From positions 1 to 58,340 of the forward strand of contig JACQZJ010000126.1 of assembly GCA_016213895.1 (NCBI GenBank): 58,340 bases of DNA. The letters are read 5' to 3'. The position numbers were made by a program, and so were the translations under genes. Every line of letters starts with the position of its first letter. Position 1 is the first letter of the stretch. The DNA comes from Planctomycetota bacterium (GTDB taxonomy: Bacteria > Planctomycetota > B15-G4 > JADJEK01). Of the stretch, positions 9,408 through 18,164 are shown in pieces. A model generated the notes under the pieces. That model had not been told where the DNA came from, searched no databases, and saw nothing but the letters and a program-made list of their open reading frames with translations.

Positions 9408-9860
9408 TCACGGCCGCCGCGCGTCGAGATAGTCCCGCAGGATCTGCGCCGCGGCCATCGCGTCCACCCGTCCCTTGTCGCCCTTTCTCTTCCTGCGGCG
9501 CCCCATCTCCCGCAGCCTTCCTTCCGCTTCCCACGAGGTGAGCCGCTCGTCGGAGAAGTCGACCGGCAACCGCGTCGCCTGCGCCAGCTTGGCGGCGAAT
9601 CCGCGGACCTCGCGCGCCATCTCTCCCTCGCTGCCGTCCATGTTGAGCGGCAGGCCGACCACGATGCGCTCGACTTGCCGCTCGGCGCAGAGGCGCAGGA
9701 TGGCCGCGAGCGCCTCTTCCGGCGTGCCTTCGTGCGCGCCGATCGGTTGGGCCGTGATTCCCAGGGGATCGCATGCCGCGAGGCCGATGCGGCGGCGCCC
9801 GTAGTCGATGGCCAGGATCCTCTCCACGGCGGCGCGTTCTTCAGCAGGCGGTGCGGACAA
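9408..9860 (-). CDS. ruvX: Putative pre-16S rRNA nuclease / Holliday junction resolvase RuvX (YqgF)
   Basis: The YqgF family has an RNase H fold and trims the 5' end of 16S rRNA precursor; some members resolve Holliday junctions. Visible motifs are AIDYGRRRIGLA (residues 17-28, catalytic Asp19), RIVVGLPLNMDGSEG (65-79), DERLTSWEAE (104-113) and RVDAMAAAQILRDYL (131-145, with Asp133). The 150-residue frame begins at a TTG (9860); a GTG at 9827 would give 139 residues, the family norm, so that start is as likely. It converges on the HEAT/VWA gene with 9 bp between stops. Confidence 0.88.
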   Translation of the reverse strand: MSAPPAEERAAVERILAIDYGRRRIGLAACDPLGITAQPIGAHEGTPEEALAAILRLCAERQVERIVVGLPLNMDGSEGEMAREVRGFAAKLAQATRLPVDFSDERLTSWEAEGRLREMGRRRKRKGDKGRVDAMAAAQILRDYLDARRP

Positions 9861-10381
9861 GAAGGACGGGGGCGTTCACCAGATCCTTGGGTGGAGGGAG
9901 AAACTGCGAGGGATTGTCGTTCAAGCCTAAATCAGGATCTTCGATGAGTGGAGCACTCTTGTGCAGATCCAGCGTAGCCCCCGTCCATCACTCTTTCTTG
10001 TTCGAAGCGGCGCTCCCTCGGAGGGCTCGCCGCGCGCCTGTGGAGACGGTCTCCCGACATGTTGCCCGTCGGGTGGACAAGAAGAGCCAACCAGGTGCGT
10101 GCCTTGGTCCCGAACCAACCGCCAATCTTCTGGCGCCGATCATTCACTTCGGAATCCCGGATTCCAGCGAAACACGAAAAGCGATTAACATTCTTTTCCC
10201 GCTGCTTCGCGGCCCTGAAACATGGCCGATCCATCGGGCTTCTGTCCATATGCTCAACACCGATGAGACGGCGGAATAACGGAAAGATCGCGCCGAATCA
10301 GACGAGAACCTCGCGCCGCACGGGCCGGGCGTCTTGCGCGCGGTCCAGAATCGGGACCGCGGCCCGAGCCCGCGGCCCGGT
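9861..10381. other. Non-coding stretch with a small dyad
   Basis: These 521 bp between ruvX and the 1004-aa gene have lower GC than the surroundings and no frame with coding character; the open frames here have random composition. The only structure noticed is GGAATC-CCG-GATTCC at 10151-10165, a 6-bp inverted repeat with a 3-bp centre. The ruvX promoter may lie here, but none was identified. Confidence 0.5.
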
Positions 10382-13300
10382 TCACTGCACGGGTGCGAGG
10401 GCGAAGCTCTCCACGCGCCGATCGTTGTGCCCGATGCGCACCGTCTCCACCCTCTTCTGGAAACCCTTGTGGGAGACGGTCACCTGGTACTCGCCGGTGA
10501 GCACGTTGTCGAACACCGCCCTGCCGGAATCGTCGGTCCGGCGCTGATAGGCGGCTCCGCCCTTTTCCCGCTTCAGCTCGACCTGCGCCTTGGGCAGGCG
10601 GAAGCCGCGGTCCTCGCTCACTTCCACGGTCAGGTCCCCGACCGCGTCGACCCGGAAGTCCTGCAGGACGCGCCCTCCCTCTTCCACCAGGATCTGGAAC
10701 GGCCCGGCCGCGGGCTCGGCCGCGTTGCCCACGCCGATGTCGTAGGCGCCGGGCTTGACGTCGCGGAACGAGTACTCGCCCCGACCGTTCGTGATCCTGC
10801 GCAGCACCTTGTCCGCGGCCTGCCGGCCGCCCCCGGGCTTCTGCTGCCCTGACTCGTCACGGCCCGCGGCCGCGTCTCCTCCCTCGGGCCCGCTGGTCTT
10901 GAGCCTTGAAACGCCCCCGCTCGCGCGCCGCAGGAAGACCGGCGCGCCCGCCACCGCCGAACCGTCCGTGGCGAGGACGCGCCCCTCCACCACCGACGCC
11001 GGTTTGAGCTCGATGAGCAGCGTCGCCACCCCGGCGCCGCCGAGCGCCACGGGGCGCGGCTGGGGCGTCTTGTAGCCCGCCGCCGACGCGGTCACCTCGT
11101 ACCTGCCCGGCCGCAGCTCGGCCAGCACGAACGACCCGTCCTGCGAGCGGAAGGAGCGCGAGACCTCCCGGCGCAGCGAGAGCAGGCCGGGCAGGTCGGC
11201 GGCGCGCGCCTCGTCCCCGACCGGCGCGGCCGTGACGTGGAAGGAGGGAATCGGCAGGCGCGTGCGTTCGTCGACCACGCTGCCGGCGAGGGTGAGGAGC
11301 GGCGCGAGCACGATGCGAAGCTCCGGGCCGCCCGGAGAGACGCCGAGCCTCTGCGCGGACTCGTGGCCGTCGAGGCGCACGGCCAGCGCGAGCGACTCGC
11401 CCTCGTCCAGGCCCACGAGCTGGAAGAGTCCGTCCTCGGCCGTGCGATCGAGGGCGCGGAAGGCCGTCAGCATCCTGTTCCGCCCGCCGGTCGCCGCGCG
11501 GAACAGCCGCGTGGGATCGACCCGGCGCGCGAACCGCGAGAGCTGTTCCTGGGCGCGTTCCGCGCGCCGGTCCTGCTCCCGCTCCCCCTTGCGCTCCCCG
11601 CCCCGGCCGGCCCGGTCGCCCGGCCTGCGCTCGCGCCCGGGCTGCGCGCCCTCGCCGGCGCGCAGCGCCCGCGGCACCTCGGGCATGGCGAAGTCCGGGT
11701 CCATGGCGAAGGCCGTGACCAGGGCATCGGCGAGCGGCGCCCCGGACGGATCGGTCACAATGCCGCGGATCACCTGGCCCTGCAGGAGCGCCAGGGTCAG
11801 CTCGTGCACGCCGCCCGGGATCACGGTGACCTGCGCGCCCGCGGAGTAGAACTCGCCGCTGCGAGCGGAGACCGTGAGCAGCGCGGCAGGCAGGCCCTTC
11901 AGCTCGAAGGTGCCGGCGTCGCCCGTATAGGTGAGCGGGGACTCCTCCAGGACCTTCCAGACGCGCGCGTCAAGGCCGTCGATCAGCACCCAGGCGTAGG
12001 GCGCGGGCGCGCCGAGGGCGTCCACCACCACGCCCTTCACCGTGCCGCCGGGCTGCAGGGCGATCGCCACGTCCTCGAGCGACTTGCCTTCGTCCACGGC
12101 GAGCCCTTCGACCGTTCCCGGCGCGTGCCCGCTCTCGGCGGCGGCCGCCACCAGGTCGAACTTCTGCCAGGGCGCCACGGCGTTGAACACGAAGCGGCCG
12201 CCGGCGTCCGTGCTCACCGTTTCCTCCTCGACCGCGTCGCGCTCCAGGCCGAGCAGCCGCACCGCGGCGCCGGCGAGCGGCTCGCCGGCCGGCCCGGTCA
12301 CGATTCCGGACACGGTCGCCCCGCGGCGCAGCTCGATCACGATCTCCTCGTTCTCGTCCTCCGGCGCCTGCAGCGGCTCGCGCGACGCTGCGTATCCGGC
12401 GGCGCGCGCCGAGAGCGACACCCCGGAGCGCGAGACCGCGTCCAGGGTGAAGCGACCCTCGGCGTCCGTCAGAGCCGACTGCTGCAGGTAGGTGACGATC
12501 TCGCCATCCTCCCGGCGCTCTGCCGCCGCCTCCACGGTCGCGCCCGGAATCGGAGCGCCGCTCGACGCGTCCTTCACCGCGCCGCCGAGGCTCGCGCCCC
12601 GCGCCAGGCGCACCTCGCCCGCGTCGCCGCCCGCTTCTCCCACGAGCACGCCGTTCAGGCCCAAGACGTCGTACCCTTCGGCCAGGATCTCGACGCGGTA
12701 CGTTTCCGCCGCCAGGTCCGCGACGCGGAAGCGGCCGCCGGCGTCGCTCTCGACCGCCGCCTCCTCGCCCGCTCGCTCGACGCGCACGCTGGCGCAGGCC
12801 ACGGGCGAGCCGCTCTCGTCGTCCACGAGCCGCCCGATCAGGTCGTGGCCGGCCTCCATCCTCAGCACCACGTCGTCGCCCGGCAGGATGGGCGACATCC
12901 TCCCCGGAGCGAAGCCCGCGCACCTGGCGCTCACGGTGAACACGCTCACGCACGGCACCTTGAAGGCCACGCCGCCGCCCGCGTCCGAGGTCTCCTTGAG
13001 CTCGAAGTCGCGGAACGGGACCGGGATCCGGTCCGACTCCCCCACTCCCGCCTGGAGCAAGACCTCGGCTCCTGCGATCGGCCCGCCCGCCTGCGTCTCG
13101 ATCCGCACCTTCACCTCGGCGGTGAGCAGGGCGGCGGGCGGCAGGTCAGCGACCTCGCCGCTCTCGGTGAGCACGACTTCCTCGCGCCGGACGCCCGCCG
13201 CAGTCTCCGCGTCCGGGCTGGACTCCTCCGCAAAGGGAGGCGCTCCCGCGCCATCAGCCGGGCGGCCGGCGAGAGCCGGAGCCTCCGCGCCGGGGAGCGG

Positions 13301-13396
13301 CATGCCGCCTCCTTGCTCCGAATCCAGGAAGAGCAGAGCGGCGCCCGCGGCCAGCAGGACGAAGACGGCGAGGACGGCGATGCGCAAGAGCTTCAT
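10382..13396 (-). CDS. Large membrane-anchored carboxypeptidase-regulatory-like domain protein (1004 aa)
   Basis: The N-terminus has a short basic start and one hydrophobic helix (KLLRIAVLAVFVLLAAGAAL, about residues 2-21). An Ala/Pro/Glu-rich linker precedes about nine CarboxypepD_reg-like beta-sandwich repeats. Typical unit starts are GGAVKDASSGAPIPGATVEA, GTVKGVVVDALGAPAPYAWV, GIVTDPSGAPLADALVTAFA and VVEGRVLATDGSAVAGAPVF; the last unit ends near YQVTVSHKGFQKRVETVRIG. A low-complexity Arg/Glu/Gly insertion lies near residues 575-610. The ATG at 13396 is chosen because GGGAGGG precedes it; an upstream TTG is in frame but lacks a ribosome site. It follows the lipoprotein gene on the same strand, 90 bp away. 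It is a structural or surface protein with no visible catalytic domain. Confidence 0.8.
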   Translation of the reverse strand: MKLLRIAVLAVFVLLAAGAALLFLDSEQGGGMPLPGAEAPALAGRPADGAGAPPFAEESSPDAETAAGVRREEVVLTESGEVADLPPAALLTAEVKVRIETQAGGPIAGAEVLLQAGVGESDRIPVPFRDFELKETSDAGGGVAFKVPCVSVFTVSARCAGFAPGRMSPILPGDDVVLRMEAGHDLIGRLVDDESGSPVACASVRVERAGEEAAVESDAGGRFRVADLAAETYRVEILAEGYDVLGLNGVLVGEAGGDAGEVRLARGASLGGAVKDASSGAPIPGATVEAAAERREDGEIVTYLQQSALTDAEGRFTLDAVSRSGVSLSARAAGYAASREPLQAPEDENEEIVIELRRGATVSGIVTGPAGEPLAGAAVRLLGLERDAVEEETVSTDAGGRFVFNAVAPWQKFDLVAAAAESGHAPGTVEGLAVDEGKSLEDVAIALQPGGTVKGVVVDALGAPAPYAWVLIDGLDARVWKVLEESPLTYTGDAGTFELKGLPAALLTVSARSGEFYSAGAQVTVIPGGVHELTLALLQGQVIRGIVTDPSGAPLADALVTAFAMDPDFAMPEVPRALRAGEGAQPGRERRPGDRAGRGGERKGEREQDRRAERAQEQLSRFARRVDPTRLFRAATGGRNRMLTAFRALDRTAEDGLFQLVGLDEGESLALAVRLDGHESAQRLGVSPGGPELRIVLAPLLTLAGSVVDERTRLPIPSFHVTAAPVGDEARAADLPGLLSLRREVSRSFRSQDGSFVLAELRPGRYEVTASAAGYKTPQPRPVALGGAGVATLLIELKPASVVEGRVLATDGSAVAGAPVFLRRASGGVSRLKTSGPEGGDAAAGRDESGQQKPGGGRQAADKVLRRITNGRGEYSFRDVKPGAYDIGVGNAAEPAAGPFQILVEEGGRVLQDFRVDAVGDLTVEVSEDRGFRLPKAQVELKREKGGAAYQRRTDDSGRAVFDNVLTGEYQVTVSHKGFQKRVETVRIGHNDRRVESFALAPVQ

Positions 13397-13465
13397 GCCC
13401 GGCCCTCCCGGCAAGACGCCGGAACCCGCGTTGCTGAACCGCGACCATTACAACAGGTTTCGCCC

Positions 13466-13486
13466 CGCCGCTCTGTAAACGCGGCG
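13466..13486 (-). terminator. Short GC hairpin directly after the lipoprotein stop
   Basis: CGCCGC (13466-13471) and GCGGCG (13481-13486) form a 6-bp stem with a 9-nt loop that begins at the base after the stop codon of the upstream gene. There is no U-tract, so it may be only a weak terminator or a 3'-end stabiliser. Confidence 0.25.
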
Positions 13487-14137
13487 TCACGAGCCCATGC
13501 GCTCGGCGAGGACGGGCGGCGGCGCGCCGCCCGGCAGACCGACCACGAGCACGTCCCCGGCGAGGGGCCCGGCCAGGCGCGCGGCGAAGAGCGCCTCGTC
13601 CTCGCGGACGAAGAGCAGGACCGCGTCGCGCGCGCGGCAGGTCAGGGTCTCGAGGGCGCGGCGCCGGCCCGGACGGAGCACCAGCCGCAGGCCGCGCTCC
13701 CCGGCGATCTCCTGGAAGACCACCTGCTCGAAGTCCTCGAGCGTGAGGTCCGCGCCGTCGTCCACGCGGCACAGCGCCAGGCGGCCGAGAGGAGTGGCGA
13801 AGCCGAGAACGCCGCCCAGGTCGTCCGGCAGGCTCACCCAGGCGCAGCCTGCCGGGGCCGGCAGGTCCCTGAGCGGCGGGCCGGCGCTCTCCCAGGCCGC
13901 GGCGCCGGGCGCGGCGAAGAGCGCCGCGAGCACGCGGCGCGCGCGCTCCACGTCCGCGCCCAGCCCCGCCTCCTGCATGCGCAGGTGGACCGGCCTGCCG
14001 GGAGCGAGCGCCGCGGGCGTGGCGACTCGATAGCCGGGCGCGCCGGAATCGGCGCAGCCCGGCAGCAGCGCCAACAGCCAGAAGAGCGGCGCCGCGCGCG
14101 CCGGACGCGGGCTCAGCCGGCCGCGAGGAGCTGGCAC
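13487..14137 (-). CDS. Lipoprotein of unknown function, downstream of hemY
   Basis: About 216 residues. From the GTG at 14137 the N-terminus is basic (RGRLSPRPAR), then hydrophobic (PLFWLLALLPGC), and ends in a lipobox LLPGC, so signal peptidase II processing and lipid attachment are expected. The mature part has no family I recognise: an alpha segment (VERARRVLAALFAAPG), then beta-rich sequence, including LTLEDFEQVVFQEIAGERGL, and an ending with alternating hydrophobics (DVLVVGLPGG). The start overlaps the last 25 bp of hemY, so it is translationally coupled to the haem genes. Whether it has a haem-related job is unknown. Confidence 0.65.
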   Translation of the reverse strand: MPAPRGRLSPRPARAAPLFWLLALLPGCADSGAPGYRVATPAALAPGRPVHLRMQEAGLGADVERARRVLAALFAAPGAAAWESAGPPLRDLPAPAGCAWVSLPDDLGGVLGFATPLGRLALCRVDDGADLTLEDFEQVVFQEIAGERGLRLVLRPGRRRALETLTCRARDAVLLFVREDEALFAARLAGPLAGDVLVVGLPGGAPPPVLAERMGS

Positions 14138-15495
14138 AGCACCTTCTCCGCCGTGTTGCGGCCGCTTCTCACGCAGTCGTTCACCGAGACGCCGCTGTAG
14201 CCCGCGCCGGCGAGGAAGAGGCCGGGGTGGCGGGTGAGCGCGCGCTCGATGGCGGCCAGGCGCTCCGCGTGTCCAAGGTTGTACTGGGGCAGCGCCCGCT
14301 CGTGGCGGAAGACGCGCAACCGCTCCGGCTCGCCGCGGAGGCCCAGGAGGTCGTCGAGGTCCGCGAGCGCGGCGCCCGCGATTGACTCCTCCGGCGCCCT
14401 GGCGATCTCCGGCGAGAAGACTCCGCCCAGAAGCGCGCGCAGGCTGACGAGCCCGGGCGGCGCGTGCCCGGAGAAGACGCTCGAGGCGAAGATGCAGCCG
14501 AGGATGCGCCGGCCCTCGCCTCGGGCGCAGAGGAAGCCGAATGAGTCCAGGGGGTGCCGGACGCGCTCGCGCGGGAACGTCGCGCACACCACGGCGATCC
14601 CGGCGAGCGGGATGGCCGCGAGAGCCGCCGCGAGCTCGGCGTCGAGCGGCTCGACCAGGCCGCGCGCCGCGTCCACCGGCAGCGCCAGGACGAGCGCGTC
14701 GGCCGCGAGCGATTGCGGCCCCTTGCCCGTGAGTTCGAGGAAGTAGCCGGAGCCCTGGCGCTTGAGCGCGCGCACGCGCGTTTCGCCGAGGTAGCTCTCG
14801 CCCAGGGAACGCATGAGCGCTTCGGTCAGCTCGCCGAGCCCGCTCTTGAACGAGCAGAGCGCGGGCAGACGCCGCGCCTCGCCGCGCGCCTTCCTCTGCT
14901 TGGCGCGCGCCATCATGCCGCGCAGCAGGCCGCCGTGGTCGCGTTCCAGTTCGTTGAGCAGCGGGAAGCAGCTCCTGAGCGACAGGGCGCGCACGTCCCC
15001 GGCGTAGATCCCGGTCACGAACGGCTCGAGCAGCGGTGCAATCACGGCCTTGCCGAGCCGCCGCGCCGCGAAGTCGGCCACGCTCTCTTCGGCCGGCGCG
15101 CGCGCGCGCACGAAGGGCTCGAGGAAGAGCCGGAGCTTGCCGGAGAGCGGCAGGAGCCCGCTGGCGAGAAGCCCGCGCGGGGAAGCCGGCACGTCCTGCA
15201 GCCGGCCGGCGTAGAGGACGTGCCGGCGGCGCGCCTCGTCGCGGCTCAGGAGCAGCCTCGCGCTCAGGCCGAGCTCGGCGATGAGGTCCATGGTGAGCGG
15301 CGCGTTGTCCAGGATGCCGTGCGGCCCCCACTCGAGCACGCACCCCCCCTCGCGGATGGTGCGCGTCTTGCCGCCTGGATGGGGCGACGCCTCGATCAGG
15401 CGGACGTCGAGATCCGCGCGCGGCCGCGCCGCCGCCAGGTAGTGGGCCGCGGCCAGGCCGGCCACGCCGCCCCCGACCACGACGACGCGCTTCAC
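14113..15495 (-). CDS. hemY: Oxygen-dependent (copro)protoporphyrinogen oxidase, HemY/CgoX type
   Basis: A 460-residue FAD enzyme that oxidises coproporphyrinogen III or protoporphyrinogen IX. It opens with a Rossmann dinucleotide motif VVVVGGGVAGLAAAHYL (GxGxxG at residues 8-13) and a second FAD contact SPHPGGKTRT, and ends with the conserved LFLAGAGYSGVSVNDCVRSG that closes over the flavin. The internal YAGDVRALSLRSCFPLLNELE segment is typical of the family. The GTG start overlaps the hemH stop as GTGA, so the two are translationally coupled, as in the B. subtilis hemEHY order. No hemQ or hemE is in view, so the sequence does not decide between the coproporphyrin and protoporphyrin routes. 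Confidence 0.93.
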   Translation of the reverse strand: MKRVVVVGGGVAGLAAAHYLAAARPRADLDVRLIEASPHPGGKTRTIREGGCVLEWGPHGILDNAPLTMDLIAELGLSARLLLSRDEARRRHVLYAGRLQDVPASPRGLLASGLLPLSGKLRLFLEPFVRARAPAEESVADFAARRLGKAVIAPLLEPFVTGIYAGDVRALSLRSCFPLLNELERDHGGLLRGMMARAKQRKARGEARRLPALCSFKSGLGELTEALMRSLGESYLGETRVRALKRQGSGYFLELTGKGPQSLAADALVLALPVDAARGLVEPLDAELAAALAAIPLAGIAVVCATFPRERVRHPLDSFGFLCARGEGRRILGCIFASSVFSGHAPPGLVSLRALLGGVFSPEIARAPEESIAGAALADLDDLLGLRGEPERLRVFRHERALPQYNLGHAERLAAIERALTRHPGLFLAGAGYSGVSVNDCVRSGRNTAEKVLCQLLAAG

Positions 15496-16580
15496 GAAGC
15501 GCCCTCCGCCCGCTCCGCGCCGCGCAGCTCGAAGGGGAGGGCCTGGCGCACCAGGGAGGCGAGAGCGCCGACCAGGCCGGGATCGCCGTTCAAGGCCGGC
15601 ACGCGCCGGTACTGCTTCACTCCAGCGCGCGCCGCCTCCATGTAGAGCTGGTTGTCCAGCTCGTGCAGCGTCTCCAGGCCGTCGACGGCGAACGACAGCG
15701 GCGCGACCACCAGCGCCTTCACGCCGCTTGCCGCGCGCTCGCGCACCAGATCGAGGAGCGACGGCGAGAGCCAGCGCCCCGGGCCGCCGAGGTTCTGGAA
15801 CCCGGCAGCGGCGCGCTCCTCGCCCAGGCCCACTCCCTTCATCACGGCCTGCGCGAGTTCCTCGGCTCGGGCGAGCAGCGGGCCCTTGCGCGCCCGGGCC
15901 GCGGGCGGGGAAAGGACCGAGAAGAGCAGGTGGGCCGCGCCGCGCACGTCGGGCGGGATCAGGTCGAAGGTGCGGCGCACGCGCTCGACGAGCGCTCCGC
16001 GAAAGAGCGTGTGCGCGTGGAGCGGCGCGGCGAGAGAGAAGCGGCCGGAGAAGCCCGCGGCGCGGCAGGCGTCCTCGAGCTCGCCGGCGCACGCGGCCGC
16101 GAGCTTCTCGTCGAGGAGCGGATAGAGCGAGACGCCGACCACGTGGCGCGCCCCGAGCGCGGCCGCGGTCTGCGCCGCGGCGGTCACGCCCGGCGCAGCG
16201 TGACGGAGTGCGAGCAGGACGCGCGCCGGGCCCGCGGCGGGAAAGGACATCACCGGCCGCCCGCACAGGCTGTTCTCGAGCGCCAGCGCCCGGGCGGAGA
16301 GCAGCTCCAGAGCGGGCGAGCCGCCGCCGAGCCGCGCGTAGGCCTGCAGCAGGTCGTCTTGCGCCGCGTGAAAGGCCTGCTCCGCCCGCTTCCTGCGCCG
16401 CGCCTGGGTCGCGAGACCGGGCAGGACGGCCGGATCGGACCAGAGGTCGACGTGGAATCTCTCGATGTCCGCGGTCGCCGCCGGGCCGCCGAGGTGCATG
16501 AGGATCACGACCGCGTCAGGAGGAGAAGCGTCCGCCCGGAAGGACGCGTTCTCGTCGAGATGCCTCGTGACGGTCTTCAT
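15492..16580 (-). CDS. hemH: Ferrochelatase-family protein lacking the usual catalytic histidine
   Basis: Ferrochelatases insert Fe(II) into porphyrin. The family is clear from VILMHLGGPAATADIERF (residues 25-42), YARLGGGSPALEL (81-93), ARHVVGVSLYPLL (144-156), FQNLGGPGRWLSP (261-273) and LETLHELD (302-309), which keeps the conserved glutamate E303. The catalytic block, normally 'hhxSxHgxP', reads LLFSVLSPPA (218-227), so the histidine is replaced by Leu223; the histidine of the later 'SDHLET' block is also replaced, by Gly301. Length (362) is slightly longer than usual because of an N-terminal extension. It lies between tyrS (40 bp) and hemY (overlap). Either metal insertion uses another residue or the protein has lost or changed activity. 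Confidence 0.85.
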   Translation of the reverse strand: MKTVTRHLDENASFRADASPPDAVVILMHLGGPAATADIERFHVDLWSDPAVLPGLATQARRRKRAEQAFHAAQDDLLQAYARLGGGSPALELLSARALALENSLCGRPVMSFPAAGPARVLLALRHAAPGVTAAAQTAAALGARHVVGVSLYPLLDEKLAAACAGELEDACRAAGFSGRFSLAAPLHAHTLFRGALVERVRRTFDLIPPDVRGAAHLLFSVLSPPAARARKGPLLARAEELAQAVMKGVGLGEERAAAGFQNLGGPGRWLSPSLLDLVRERAASGVKALVVAPLSFAVDGLETLHELDNQLYMEAARAGVKQYRRVPALNGDPGLVGALASLVRQALPFELRGAERAEGAS

Positions 16581-16591
16581 GACGCGCGCCT

Positions 16592-16621
16592 GCCTGGCGG
16601 GAGCGCCCGGGGGTGCCAGGC
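16592..16621 (-). other. Inverted repeat between tyrS and hemH
   Basis: GCCTGGC (16592-16598) and GCCAGGC (16615-16621) can pair across a 16-nt GC-rich loop and fill most of the 40-bp gap after the tyrS stop. No U-tract follows, so it may be an attenuator or processing hairpin rather than a full terminator. Confidence 0.3.
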
Positions 16622-17889
16622 TACCCCACGATCTTCAGCACGTGGTAGCTCCTGCGCCCCTTCCTTAGCACGAACACGCGGCCTTCGATCGCCTGGCCCA
16701 CGTCGAGCGTGGCGTCCGTGCCCTCTGCGCGCCGGTTGTTGACGTAGATGCCGCCGCCCTCGATCGAGCGGCGCGCCTCCTTCTTGCTCTTGATCACGCC
16801 GGCCTCGACCAGCACGTCCACGAGGGGCACGCCGCCCGCCAGCCGGTCTTTCGCGATCTCCGCCGAGGGAACGTCGGCGAACACGTCGAGCACCTCGCCC
16901 GCCGGCAAGTCGTCGATCTCGGCGCCGAAGAAGACCCGGGTCGCCTGCTCGGCGCGCTCCAGTCCCTCCACGCCATGCACCAGCCGCGTCACCTCCTCGG
17001 CGAGGCGGCGGTGCGCGCGCCGCTCCTCCGGCGCCTCGCGGTGCGGCGCCTCGAGCTCCTCGATCTCCTCCCTGGTGAGGAAGGTGAACCACCTGAGGTA
17101 CTGGAGCACGTCGCCGTCGGGAGTGTTCATCCAGAACTGGTAGAAGCGGTACGGCGAGGTGCGGCGCGGATCGAGCCAGATCGCGCCCTCCTCGGTCTTG
17201 CCGAACTTCGCGCCCGAGGACATGGTCACCAGGGGGAAGACCAGGCCGTGGGCGCGCACGCCGCAGCGCGCGCGGATGAGGTCGATGCCCGCGGTGATGT
17301 TGCCCCACTGATCGCTGCCGCCGATCTGCAGGATCACGCCGTGCTTTTGGTGCAGCTCGAGGAAGTCGTAGGCCTGCAGCACGAGGTAGCTGAACTCGGT
17401 AAAGGAGATGCCCTGCTCGGAGCCGATGCGGCGCTTCACCGAGTCCTTGGCGATCATGTAGTTGACGGTGAAGTGCTTCCCAACCTCGCGCAGGAAGTCG
17501 ACCATGCGGAACTGGCCGAGCCAGTCCATGTTGTTCACCACCTCGGCCGGGTTGTCGCTGCCGAAGTCGAGGTAGCGCGCGAGCTGCGTCTGGATGCCGC
17601 GCGCGTTGCGCGCGACCTCGCCCTCGGTGAGCAGCCTGCGCTCCTCGGACTTGCCGCTCGGGTCGCCGATCATGCCGGTGCCGCCGCCGACCAGGGCGAT
17701 GGCGCGATGGCCGCAGCGCTGCACGCGCGCGAGCGTGGTGAGCGGCAGGAGCGAGCCGACGTGCAGGCTGTCAGCGGTCGGGTCGAAGCCGATGTAGGCG
17801 GCCACCGGGCCGGCGCCGAGCAGCTCGGCGACACCCTCGGTGCTGCCGTGGATCATGTTCCTCCACTCGAACTCCTCGTACAAACCCAT
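16621..17889 (-). CDS. tyrS: Tyrosyl-tRNA synthetase
   Basis: This class I synthetase charges tRNA-Tyr. The 422 residues match the bacterial TyrS layout: a Rossmann catalytic domain with the HIGH-type motif HVGS (residues 43-46, in DPTADSLHVGSLLPL), the tyrosine-binding segment, the KMSKS-type loop KFGKT in SSGAKFGKTEEG (about residue 235), an alpha-helical anticodon domain, and a C-terminal S4 RNA-binding domain (KKEARRSIEGGGIYVNNRR). The ATG has GGGAGG upstream. It is the first gene of a run tyrS-hemH-hemY-lipoprotein. No T-box leader was seen in the 275 bp upstream. Confidence 0.97.
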   Translation of the reverse strand: MGLYEEFEWRNMIHGSTEGVAELLGAGPVAAYIGFDPTADSLHVGSLLPLTTLARVQRCGHRAIALVGGGTGMIGDPSGKSEERRLLTEGEVARNARGIQTQLARYLDFGSDNPAEVVNNMDWLGQFRMVDFLREVGKHFTVNYMIAKDSVKRRIGSEQGISFTEFSYLVLQAYDFLELHQKHGVILQIGGSDQWGNITAGIDLIRARCGVRAHGLVFPLVTMSSGAKFGKTEEGAIWLDPRRTSPYRFYQFWMNTPDGDVLQYLRWFTFLTREEIEELEAPHREAPEERRAHRRLAEEVTRLVHGVEGLERAEQATRVFFGAEIDDLPAGEVLDVFADVPSAEIAKDRLAGGVPLVDVLVEAGVIKSKKEARRSIEGGGIYVNNRRAEGTDATLDVGQAIEGRVFVLRKGRRSYHVLKIVG

Positions 17890-18164
17890 GCTGCCTCCCG
17901 TGCTCTCGGCGCGCTGGGATCAGGCGGACCCGGCATCTTAGCAGTCGCCTCGGGCTGCGCACCTGGATTCGCGGGACGGTCGGGAGCAGACGCGGTCGGC
18001 AGGCGGGGAGCCGGGGCGCGGCCGCGCGTTTCGCTGGCGCCGATCCGCTCCCGGACGGGTATCCTGAAACACGGCAAGTTTCCCGAGGAGAGCCTCGGCG
18101 GCGCCCGGTGACACGAGCATCCCGGCCCCGGCCGCACCCGGACCCGGCGAGGCGCGTAAATCCC

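Noticed and set aside
9861-10381. Hidden gene in the spacer (frames 9773-10279 plus and 9932-10249 minus)
   Set aside because: Neither frame has family similarity, ribosome site or the codon bias of neighbours.
11237-14200. 987-codon open frame on the plus strand
   Set aside because: It lies opposite the 1004-aa protein and the lipoprotein, has Arg/Ala/His-rich random composition and no domain; it is open only because of high GC.
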